Positions 35,701 to 46,232 of a DNA stretch of 64,000 nucleotides are shown in pieces. Every line of letters begins with the position of its first letter. The first letter of the stretch is position 1. The notes beneath the pieces were generated by a model. The model made no database searches and had not been told where the DNA came from. It saw only the letters and a list, made by a program, of their open reading frames with translations. The position numbers and the translations under genes are program-made. The stretch is taken from assembly GCA_030278955.1 (NCBI GenBank), contig JAOANR010000003.1, positions 35,358,054-35,422,053 of the forward strand. The letters are read 5' to 3'. The DNA comes from Hygrophila difformis. Taxonomy: Eukaryota > Streptophyta > Magnoliopsida > Lamiales > Acanthaceae.

Positions 35701-37610
35701 CCGATCTTATTGCTATTTTGGGGATCCTTCCCCTTGGACACAGAAGTCTTGATTTAAATCAGATGCTGCATAATAAATTTCCAACAAAAATTCCTTTATA
35801 AAATCCAGATCTAAGTAAGGAATAAATTCAACAGTTATGACTAATTCATCTTCCACTGGGGATTGATTTTGAGAGCTTAGAAGCAGAGTCAGCGATTAGG
35901 TCTCACATAGACTGAAAGGATCTGTGTTTAATTGGGAGTCTAGTACCAGTCTAGGGAATGATTTTCAAATATTCATTTGCTTCTCAAAATTGCTGTGTGT
36001 TGGAAATCTGATATTAGATATCGCATTAAGTCAATATCCACTTGGGTGTAGATGAGATGTGATAAATAATATTAGAGGAACAACATATAGGCCTTGGTGA
36101 ATTTATAAGGTAAGGTCGAGTATTCCTTTGACTACTATCTTCTTCTGCCAAAGTCTAGAATTGAGTCTTGAGTGAGTACATCCGGAATAGGTTCATTTAT
36201 GGATCTGTTTCATTTAGTTTGTATCTCATAACTACCCAGATGTTGTAAGCCCTGTGGCTTATTGATATCTTGGGGGTTCTTGATCTGCATCTGGTCACCA
36301 AGACCAGGGGCTCTTTTATACTAACGGAAAGAGACGTTTTTAACGATTCCGAGTGATAGATTTAAATGCTTTCTTTACAGCTTTCTTTACTGCTTTCCTT
36401 TAAAATGCTTTCATAGAGGTCACTCGGAAGAATTAGGGGCTGTCCATCTGTTAAAAGGTTTGAGAGTTATGGAATGGTTTGAGGCTTGATTTGAAACTTT
36501 GGGTGTGACATGGGGGATTGATAGCAGTACTTGGCATGTCAACTAATGATTTGACAGGTGTTGCTCGTCCACCGTAAACGATTAACATACTTTTGCAAGG
36601 CATTGCAAGGGGAATTAAGAGTTTATGGTATCTTAGGAATTGCTTTCTTAAGAGCATGTAAACTCTTACTGTAAGTACCTGTCTGTTAAAGGGAACATGG
36701 TATAGAGAGCATGAGAGTTAGCTAACTGGAGGATTATCCCAAACTAAGATCTGTGTATAAAAATGGAAGTTTAATTGTGTTTCATCTGAACCTTGTCCAA
36801 TCTTTATTATTTCCTCCCTGTCCCTTCTGTCATATTTAAATCTGCTTTTTAGATAGTGTAGATTTAATTGCTTTCTTCGATCTAGTTTATCATGCTTTGT
36901 AGAATAATTTTTACTGCTTTCATGATCTGGTTTAAATTATGTCGAGTAGTTGATAGAAACCCTTGCAAAACTTGAAACGAGTAACCGAGTGGAAAATCTT
37001 AGTAAATGACGTGGGCCCTGCTTCCATCGCACATCCTCCAGTGAACGATCCGGTACTTACTATAAATTACTGCAATTTTTGACCCGTGCGCTTTCGGGAG
37101 CACAGTTTCGTGACACGAGTAAATAAAAACAACATTTTGGGCAAATACTCTTACAGTGGGAAGATGTTCAAGAATTTCACGGCAGGTATCTCTTTGACAT
37201 GAAATTTAGAGAAGCATCATGGTGCAGATATCAGGGACTTTCAGGGTGACAGACTGAAGGTCCATCCCTGTTGCACCATGATATTTGTCAAAAGTTTCAT
37301 GGCTGAGAGGACCACAGCGCCGTTTGAACCCCACAGGAGTAATAAAAAGGGAAATCTTAGTATATTCTTAAACCCCTTCCCCCAATCATAACTCTTTTCA
37401 TTTAATAAATCCGAACTTGGAAATTGTATTTAGACGGTTCTTCAACCCCCCAGTAGCAAGATGAAACTTGGCTTGGGTGCAAAAGTTTCATGGCCGTCAC
37501 CGGGGACTCTTGAGGCACCATTTGAAATCACAGTTTCCTCCTTAAGCAATAAACCAGTAAAAGGTATTTCAGAAAATTACTTGTGTTGGCGAAGCTCGTC
37601 AAAAGTTTCA
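32753..37610 (+). mobile_element. Athila-Y 3' LTR (4858 bp)
   Basis: Same length as the 5' LTR and nearly identical. By eye about a dozen substitutions and a compensating pair of 1-bp indels separate them. It carries the same TATA box (33564-33571) and palindrome clusters (33079-33486 and 34440-34901). It ends GTCAAAAGTTTCA and is followed by the CACCT duplication. Confidence 0.95.
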
Positions 37611-37615
37611 CACCT
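37611..37615 (+). repeat. Target-site duplication of Athila-Y, right copy (CACCT)
   Basis: Identical to 16757-16761. The LINE sequence continues directly after it. Confidence 0.95.
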
Positions 37616-40384
37616 TCCCTGGCATAGCCCACGTTAAACCAAACCATCCGACACCAGCATACCATAATGCTTGGATTCCTTAGCACCTGCAAAACAAGTG
37701 ATCTAGTGTTTCATCTTCACTGCCACAGACCGGACAATGAATATTTGATATATCCAAACACCCCCTCTTGGCCAATTCAGCACGGACAGTTACTCCATTT
37801 TTCATCATTTTCCACAATAATATTTTGACTTTCCCTGGGCACTTAATTTGCCATAATTTTTTTCCAAAACATCTGCCTCTGGCCCCTCTTTCCATCGTCC
37901 AGCCTCCTCCAACATGATTTAACAGTAAATCTCCCATCTCCCTCATTAATCCATATCACCCTATCATTCAAATATCTATTCAGATGTTGCCCCTCAATCA
38001 GATTTTTCAAATTACTCCAAACTTCAAGCTCCCAGTCGAACAATCTCCTCCTTAATTCGATGTTCCAAACCCATCTCAATCCCTCCCAGTGTCCCATCGC
38101 TTTTATTTTCCCATCCTTGTTAACCGATAATGCAAACATCCGAGGGAATAAATCTTTCAAGACACCGCCACCCTCCACCCAACGATCATACCAGAACCGG
38201 GTGCGTTCCCCATTACAAACTTGGATCACAAAGTTTCGTTCACCCCCTCTTTCGCCCAGGCTCTCCCAAGCTCGTCCAATGTATCCCCATAGAGATCTCT
38301 CCCTACTCGCCTCTGGGACTAAAGGGCTAGACATACCATAGTATTTCGCATCAATTATATTTTTCCATATGGTATCTTCCACCCCAAATCTCCACTTCCA
38401 CTTAAGTAAAAGAGCTTCGTTGAAATCCTGAATTGGCCTTATGTTCAGTCCCCCATCCGCAGCATGTGAGCATACTTCTTCCGAATTCACTGTGTGAAGT
38501 CTTCTCCTCCCATCCCATTCGTTCCAAAAAAAACACCTCTTTAATTTTTCAAGCCGAGAAGCCACACTCCTGGGAATCCTGAATATGGATATATAATGTA
38601 GTGGTAAATTGCTAACTACTGATTTGAGAATGCAAAGTCTTCCTGCCTGGGACAACAAACGTCATTTCCATCCCGCCAACCTCGTTTCAATCCTATCAAC
38701 CATCGGTTTCCATATCTCGACTCTATTTATTCTCCCTCCCACCGGAATGCCCAAATATTTCATTGGCCACGATCCCACCTTGCAGCCCAACATAACCGTT
38801 GCACTTCTCACCAACTCCTCATCACAGTTAACTCCGTAAAGACAACTCTTCCCATAGTTTATTCTAAGCCCAATGGCTAATGTAAAACAGTGCAGAATTC
38901 TTTTAAGAATAATCACCTGACCAATTTCGCCTTCACAAAATAATATTGTATCATCGGCGTATTGCAAGTGTGAGATTACCGGAGCACCTCCCCCCACTCC
39001 CAGGCCCTTAATCAGCCCAAAATCCCTAGCCTTATGCAGCAACCAATTTAGTATTTCTGCTATAAAAACGAATAAATAAGGGGATAATTGGTCACCTTGA
39101 CGAAGCCCCTTCTTTAACTTAAAAAATCTGTGGGAGATCCGTTAATAAGTATGGCAGCCTCAGCAGATGTGATACATGACCTAATCCACCCTATCCATTT
39201 TTCATCAAACTCCATTACTTCCAGGACTTTAAACAAAGCTTTCCACGAGACATTGTCGTACGCCTTGGCAAAGTCGAGTTTAATCACAAACCCCCGATTC
39301 CCCGCCACTTGAGTTGAGTTGATAACTTCAGCCGCGATCAACACCCCATCCAATATCTGTCTACCCTTCACGAAGGCCATTTGTTCAAATCCCACCACTT
39401 TATCCAAAATCGTCTTAAGTCTATTCGCCAACACTTTTGCTACAATCTTATATATGATACCCACTAGTGATATTGGCCGGAAATCTCCAAATTCATTGGG
39501 ATTATCTACCTTCGGAATTAAAGTAACAAAAGACTTTCCAACTCCCGAAGGCAAACTGCCTGCCACCTCAAATACTCTGAATACTGCCATAACATCCTCT
39601 CTAAGTAATTCCCAATACTTTTTGAAAAAAGCTATATTGTAACCATCGGGCCCCGGGGCTCTATTCCCATCACAGCCCCAAATACCGCCCTCACTTCTTC
39701 TACTTCAAACCTCCTTACCAACCACTCCTTGTCCGAGCCCTCCACCCTTGTTAGCCCAATATCATCCGGCTGAAATATTATATCCGATGTAGAGTTGAAC
39801 ACTACCTTGAAAAATTGGATCGCCTGTTCTTTGATGACTCGCAGTTGATCCACCATCACACCCCTCACTTTAATGCTTCCAATATGGTTCCTCCTCCTAT
39901 TCAAACCCGTCACCGCATGAAAATACCTTGTGTTTTGATCCCCTTCTCTAACCCATCTCACTCTAGACTTTTGAAGCCACCTCCTTTCTTCGGCTAACAA
40001 CAAACATTTCAGGTCTCTCTTTTTACCAACCCAGGCTTCCCGCACCCCTGCCTCCGTCCTATCTCCCTGAAAGTTCTCCTCTAAAGCACTTATTTCCTCC
40101 TGCAACATTTTAATGCACCTGTCCAAATCCTGTGCACCATATCCATCCCAGTTCTTTATCCTGTTTTTCAGTCCCTTCAAACGCTCACTCAATCTGCACC
40201 TCCAGTTTGGCCTATCCAACTCCCACGCTGCCTTAACTAGTTCCGTGAACCCTTTTTCGGCCATCCAATAATTATAAATGCGAAATGGTTTATGCCCCCA
40301 ATTTTTGCCCCCCACTTCCAAACAAATCGGATAGTGATCCGACAATATAGACTCGCACCTCTTTTGGACAACATCCCCCTCCAA
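37616..40384 (-). pseudogene. LINE ORF2: reverse transcriptase and zinc-binding C-terminal domain
   Basis: Minus-strand frames in series encode the L1-type ORF2. About 40384-39632 is the linker between endonuclease and RT. About 39590-39114 has SGVGKSFVTLIPKVDNPNEF, DFRPISLVGIIYKIVAKVLA and LDFAKAYDNVSWKALFKVLE. About 39113-38662 has LRQGDQLSPYLF and HLQYADDTILFCEG with the catalytic YADD. About 38658-37843 carries the post-RT region, and 37946-37680 the zf-RVT domain ending CPVCGSEDETLDHLFCRC. Several frame changes show the copy is dead. The protein would reverse-transcribe LINE RNA at a nicked target. It joins the RNase H part at 16761. Confidence 0.92.
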
Positions 40385-41043
40385 ACATAGCCATTACGAA
40401 GAAACCAAAAACTTATCTAACCTACTGCAAGCCCGCCCCCCCTACCAACCCAAGTGAAAGCCCCCCCCCCCCCCCCCCCCAGCAAAGGCAAATCCACAAG
40501 GCCAACCCGGTCTACAAACTCCCTGAACTCCCTCGCTGAACCCCCGTCATCGCTCGCCCCAACCCTTTCACCTTCCCACCCTACCGCGTTGAAACCCCCG
40601 GCCAGACACCAAGCTTCCCCATTCCCAGTATTACATTTTTGCGACAGCACATTCCAAAACTCAAGCCTCTCCCGCCTATCATTCGGAGCATGGATACACA
40701 AAAGATTTAATTCCATACTAAATATCTCAACCTTACCTTTAATCCAAATGAAGTTGTGTTCTTGCTCCACAACCTGAAATGCCACCACACTATCATCCCA
40801 AATTACCAGCAGCCCACCGACATTACCCATAGCCGGCTGATAACAAAACCTACACCCTGCAGAACCCCAAAGACGACGCACCAGTCTATCATAAATCACA
40901 CTCATCTTAGTCTCTTGAAAACACACCACCGAAGGCCGAATACTTTTACAGAGCCTCAAAACCGCCCTCCTTCTCACTCCCCCAGTAAGACCTCTCAGGT
41001 TACAAGAAATTATCTTCATATAAATAACCACCACTCCAACCAC
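40385..41043 (-). pseudogene. LINE ORF2: APE-type endonuclease
   Basis: The minus strand from 41043 encodes MKIISCNLRGLTGGVRRRAV, VVCFQETKMSVI, VGGLLVIWDD and NLLCIHAPNDRRERLEFWNV, the N-terminal motifs of the exonuclease-endonuclease-phosphatase domain (N and E catalytic positions). The expected GDFN motif reads GGFN. A run of 20 C bases on the plus strand (40461-40480) falls in the coding sequence, giving a glycine run and loss of frame. This enzyme nicks target DNA to prime reverse transcription. Confidence 0.88.
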
Positions 41044-41059
41044 CCCAACACCACCCCAG

Positions 41060-43320
41060 CTTAAGACTCCCTGCCCAGCTCCTCCCTAATCCTCTCTAGG
41101 GCCAATCTCCCCCCCAACAACACACCCCAACCCCAATATGCTTGCCAAATTCAGCGTCTCCTCTACCTCTGAATAATCGATCAATTGCACACCCCCCCGA
41201 CAATCTTATAGTCGAAAATTGTAGCGAAGCAAACACCTCATTCCTTGAAGTTGGCTTCGAATATATGGAACCCTTCTCTTCCCTTCCCAAATACCCCATG
41301 TTCCTATTACTTCTCCTCCTCCTCCATGCCAGCCCCTTTCTTTCCCTAATTACCTTTGCCAAAGCTTCCTTCACTACCCTAATGTCTCCATTCCCCACCT
41401 CAGCTCTTCCATCTGATGTTACTAAATGACTACCACACGAAAGTGTTGTGTCTGGAGCCCTTTCGACCAAGACATCCCCAATCTCATCCACCATCTCGCA
41501 CTCCTCAACTCTTACAGGCTCCCACCTCTTTGAGTTCCCTTCCGCTTCGTCAGGGATGAGACTTCTCCCGTCTGCCCCCAATTCTGTCGACCCCTCTCCA
41601 CAAAAGTCTACCCCATTCTGGGAACCCACATGCCTGGGTCTAATTTCTTGTGTTTCAACCTCAATCCCCATACCTGGGCCCAATTCATCATTTTGGCCCA
41701 ACTCTATTGTATTTGGCCCAACCCATCTAGCCATAGGATGACTCAATTCATTCCGTCCACCCTTAAAGCCCACACACTCCATTTCTCTCAACGACTCTTC
41801 TACAGAATTATTCTCTCTGTCTGTATACTTTTGGGAATCTTCAAAAGCACAAGCATGATTTATTACAGCCGCCAACTTACAATTTTGCAAAGCCCCATGC
41901 ACACCCCCAGCGATCCTTTCCGCTTCTCCATGACGAGGAGACCAGGATCTCCCTCCAACCGTCTTTTCCGGCACTGGCACACCTTCCTCCGGATCCGCCT
42001 CTACCAACTGCGGTGAATCGCCGCCCACCACCCGAGTTTCGTCAGCCACCACCACAGGTTCACTAAAGTTTGGTACCACCCCCACGTTAAACTTATCTCC
42101 GCCCACTGTGATCAATATATTTGATGGGACGGTGGATATGTCATGTAATTCCACCAATATCCTGGCCCTATCCAACCTCGCCTTCTTTCTCGTCTCTTCG
42201 TCGGTGTTTACCATCCTACCCCACCCTTTTACTATCATCTGTAGATTCTCCTCACTCCAGACAGCAAATGGGAGGCCAAATATATAGACCCACACCAATT
42301 ATCTTCTAACTATGACTCCCGTTGCCCACTTTCTCTTCTAGTGAATCAACTCCCTATCCCCCTGATCCCTTAAAAAACCGTCTTTGCTTGCCATGCTATT
42401 GAAAACTACGACCAATAAGAAACCCCCACCATATACCACCTCATCACATTCGGTGTGCGTCCCATACACCCAGTCTTGAAATGCAGTGAGCATTTCTAGT
42501 TTCCGGAGATCAACCACCGCAACCCGCTCCAAACGCATCAGATCCCTGGGCAGCACTTCCAGTTTAACAACGTTGGGTTTCCTGTTTCGCAGCCCCTCGA
42601 TGCGTCTGCCCCTTCCTCCTTTCACGACTTCCAAATACGATCTTTCGTCCCGCCATGCTTCTGAGAATTTTACTTGCTTACTCTCCTCCCTACCACCTTT
42701 CAGCACCCCATTCCTCTGGCCCCTCCCACTCCTGTTTGACCACCCCATTCCCCTTTCTGCTACAGCAAACCGCCTGCTTGGGGCGGCCCATTTGGCTATC
42801 AGTTTATTCCCCTCCATCACCCTCCCATTTATTTTTTGTATAACCTCTGCAGCTTCACCTTTGGTGGAAACCCTAAAAAAACCAAACTTACTACCCCTCT
42901 CCATCCACCTTCTTTCTGGAATGTACCGTTCCCGGACCTTAGCCACCCTATCTATTTCTTTAAGAACGTGGCTAATAGCCAAACTCACTGGTATATTCCC
43001 GATATATACCCCCACCAATTGTTTGTGCCCCATAATACTCCCTATCTTCTTCCCATTCATCACTGCCCTCCCCCAAAACCTCTTCTCCTCATCCCCCTTA
43101 CTGCCACTGGCTCCAGCCACAAACCCATTATTCTGCCTATGCCCCCATTCCCCACTCCCATTAAAGCTTTGTCTCCTTGCACGACTTTCGCAACCTGATC
43201 GACTCCATTGCCACTATCTGTAGATTTCACGAGCCCTTCCCCATGCAAGGTTTCTCCTACTATCGCCATTGACTCGAACTCCAGACACTCCACCGTGGAC
43301 CGCTCCACCCTCCATTCTCT
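41060..43320 (-). pseudogene. LINE ORF1: RRM / DUF4283-type RNA-binding protein
   Basis: Minus-strand frames 43308-43060, 43120-42338 and 42298-41096 together form a LINE ORF1. An ATG near 43308 opens the protein. Next come an RNA-recognition-motif-like part, VGVYIGNIPVSLAISHVLKE with GFFRVSTKGEAAEVIQKING, and then a DUF4283-type segment, MVWVYIFGLPFAVWSEENLQ with RKKARLDRARILVELHD. A long acidic, low-complexity tail follows. Frame changes near 43110 and 42310 show decay. The LINE 5' end is near 43320. A clean target duplication was not found. Confidence 0.8.
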
Positions 43321-43978
43321 TCATGCAATAGAAAAAATAAACTCCAGCCCGCTTTTTCTAATGTCATGCAATAGAAAAAAAAAAGTATTGATGATCATAG
43401 ATTTTAAATAAAAACATGCAAAGTCATGGTGGAATGGATTTGTGTCACTTTTTAACCCAATAATTTCCTTCCATACCGATGTTACAACCGTATGCCCCAT
43501 TTTAACCATTAATAAGACCTCGGGATCTCGATTTGAGAAAATGAGTAGGTGGCGAATTGGTCTAATTGCAAGCATATGGGATAATTTAATTAAAATTGAT
43601 TATGAGCGTAATGTTTAAAACCCAATTTGAGAGTGAGTGAAATTTCCGTTTCCACTATATGTGAGGCTCTGCTTTGATTGATCAATGTTCATGTCATGCT
43701 TGAATTCAGGAATTAAACCGATGAGATTTTCTAGACATATATTCAAGAAGGATTGACAATAATGATTGATTTGTATGCCTACTCAAGTGAGAAGTATCAT
43801 TTCATTAACCACTACAATCAAGAGAGTTTAATACTTGTAATTTTTTATTATCTTATCCCAACATAAAAAAGAATGAAATTTTTGAAGCCACGCAAATGGA
43901 TTGAATGTGCAGAGTCCATGCTCTTAGGAGCACTGACTCTGACTGCTCGGGGACGATCAGTATTAAATGTGAGGATGT
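43321..43978 (+). mobile_element. Athila-O 3' internal tail, resumed after the LINE
   Basis: From about 43381 the sequence matches Athila-Y 32163-32752, including GATGATCATAGATT, TGTTACAACCGTATGCCCC, GCTCGGGGACGATCAGTATT and the purine-rich GTGAGGATGT before the LTR. A 16-bp direct repeat CATGCAATAGAAAAAA (43323 and 43364) lies at the LINE/Athila junction. Confidence 0.88.
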
Positions 43979-44316
43979 TGATAATGGCCAAAATTGTCCA
44001 TTATTTCCAATCCATTTCCGTGTCTGAGACGGACATTTTGATCGTATTCCCATCTTATTTTAATAAGAAAGCAGTTGAATTCGACAGATTAATGCGAGTT
44101 TGTAAGAATAATAAGCTGGTAATGAAAAACACAAAAATATGCAATATTAATTGTATTTGTGTTAGAAAAATCCAAAAACATGAAAAAAAAAAGGAAAAAG
44201 AAAAGAAAAAGGAATGAAAAAGATGGGCAAAAGAATAAAATAGCCCACAAAAACCAAAAAGATGGGAAGAAGAATAAAAATCCCACAAACTGAATTTTTG
44301 GCTAAGTGTTGAAAAT

Positions 44317-44763
44317 CAATTCGGTTTACATCAATGCGGTTTATACCGCATTGCCCATGCAAACTGAATCACTGAAGAAAAGAAAAAATGGCCAAGTGTT
44401 GAGAGGAGATGCGAAATACTTAATGCAGTTTACTCAATTCGGTTTATACCGAATTGACCCCTAAACCGCATCACTTCAACAAAAGGAAGAAACCCAGAGC
44501 AAAAAGAGAGATGAAATGCGGTATTACTCAATTCGGTTTATACCGAATTGATTATTAAACCGCATTGCATCAAAACAAGGAAGCTAAGCAGGAGGCCATA
44601 AGCAATGTGAATTAGCCAATTCGATTTACACAATGCGAATTAAATCGCATTGATATTGAAGACCGCATCCCAGCCAAAAGACCAAGGAAGAGAAACCTCA
44701 TGCAATTCGATATATCCAATGCGGTTTATACCGAATTGCTTGAGGAGACCGAATTGAGTTCAA
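44317..44763 (+). repeat. Palindrome cluster A' of Athila-O LTR
   Basis: Units contain AATTCGGTTT or AATGCGGTTT half-sites around a central palindrome such as AATGCGGTTTATACCGCATT (about 44333) or AATTCGGTTTATACCGAATT (about 44436 and 44530), with spacers and inverted outer half-sites. They occupy the same position upstream of the TATA box as cluster A of Athila-Y. Confidence 0.88.
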
Positions 44764-45659
44764 AATGCATCCGGAGGAAGCTGTGGAACATGTGGAAAAT
44801 GCATGCTACTGTTAATGGGCCCTGATGGGCTTAGGGTTCTGAACAAGAAGTATAAAAGCTCACTCTCACCAACACTTGAAGATACTCTTACACACTTACA
44901 TTCAGCAAGGGGACAAAAGGAACAAGGAGCAAGAGGATCTTCACCCCTTAAGGGTTAGGTAGGTAGTTTAGTTAGTTTATTTTTCATGCATGTTAGCTTA
45001 GTTTTAGATGCTTTAATCTTAGTTTAGTTTGTAAAAAGCTTGTTACTACCATTTAGAGTAGCCATTCCTATATTTTTAACATGCTTTCTAGTTAGAATGA
45101 ATCCTACCCTCAATCTAATGAGTGGTTTGGGTTATTTATTATGCTTTCAAGTGTTAATACAAGGAAAAATTCCAGAAATGGGTTTTGTCTCATGTGTTTT
45201 ACACTCTTTAAATGCTTTCCTTAGCAATAAATGAGTTGAATGTTTGTTTGTTTCAACTAGGTTTCATTTAATGTGTTCCTAGTTGACTTACATTCTTAAT
45301 AAATGCATGTTTAGTGGGTTTGTAGTATGTTTTTATGCCTTAGAACTTCAAATAGGTGTTCTTAGGTTTTAGATAATTTTAGGGCTTGTTAGAAATAGGT
45401 TTTAATGCTTTACTTGTACCTTTCTTGTTCTAGATCTTTTATTAATGTTGCATTAGATAATGTAGGTGTTCTTATTTTATGCAAGTAGTTCTTAATTTTT
45501 AGACTGTTTTAGGTTAATTAATCTTTGAATATCATGTTTGTAGTTTTAGGGTTTAATTCATGCTATTACCCATTGTACATGCATATATCTTGATAACCAC
45601 AAAATATTCACAAGTATGACTGCGAGATGACACTGATGTGAAATGAGTGATGGGGTCAA

Positions 45660-46232
45660 TCCCATCTATCATAAACCGCATCAGCTTAGAAACCGCATGA
45701 GTATTTGTGAACAAAAATACACTTAGTAAGAAAATTTCATGCAATTCAGTTTAGGCAATGCGGTTTATACCGCATTGCCCATGAATACTGCATTGCATGA
45801 TAAAAAATGTTGGTGTTTGTTGTTTATCTTCTTCATGCGGTTTCTTGCAATTCGTTATACGCAATGCGGTTTATACCGCATTCCCCATGTAAACCGAATT
45901 GCCTCCTGAAACCGCATTGTATGCATACCCATCCCCTCATGCCTTAGTTTATTTTTCTTGTCAAACCAATGCGGTTTTATGCCAATTCGGTTTATACCGA
46001 ATTACCTTGGCAAACCGTATTACCCTCATCTTTTGAAGTATATGCCTTAGCCAAATTTGAGTGAGGTAAGTAATCTCATCAATTCGGTTTGTCCAATGCG
46101 GTTTATACCGAATGAATTGACAACCCGAATTAGATGCTATTATTTCGCATCCTTACAATTACTAATCTTGGGTAAGGAAATACTTTATTTCTCATGCATT
46201 TCCAATGCGGTTTATTAATAGACCGCATTGAC
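45660..46232 (+). repeat. Palindrome cluster B' of Athila-O LTR
   Basis: Further AATGCGGTTTATACCGCATT-type units, for example near 45757, 45867, 45984, 46098 and 46203, with outer half-sites such as AAACCGAATTG. They occupy the same position downstream of the TATA box as cluster B of Athila-Y. Backbone sequence between units is shared with Athila-Y. Confidence 0.88.

Larger units (their letters stand above)
16762..37610 (+). mobile_element. Athila-Y: complete 20.8-kb Athila-type Ty3/gypsy element
   Basis: Both LTRs (16762-21619 and 32753-37610) are exactly 4858 bp and nearly identical, begin TG and end CA, and are flanked by the 5-bp duplication CACCT. A tRNA-Asp-type primer site directly follows the 5' LTR, and a purine-rich GTGAGGATGT precedes the 3' LTR. 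Internal order is gag, protease, RT, RNase H, integrase, a post-pol palindrome cluster, an F-box-like spliced gene, and a conserved non-coding tail. The Athila lineage is inferred from the primer site TGGCGCCGTTGCCGGGGA, the gag sequence and the long 3' internal region. Gag is frame-broken, so autonomy is uncertain, but the copy is structurally complete and young. Confidence 0.95.

Noticed and set aside
42486..43223. 245-codon plus-strand ORF
   Set aside because: Shadow of LINE ORF1 on the opposite strand. Composition is S/L/P-rich as expected for an antisense frame.
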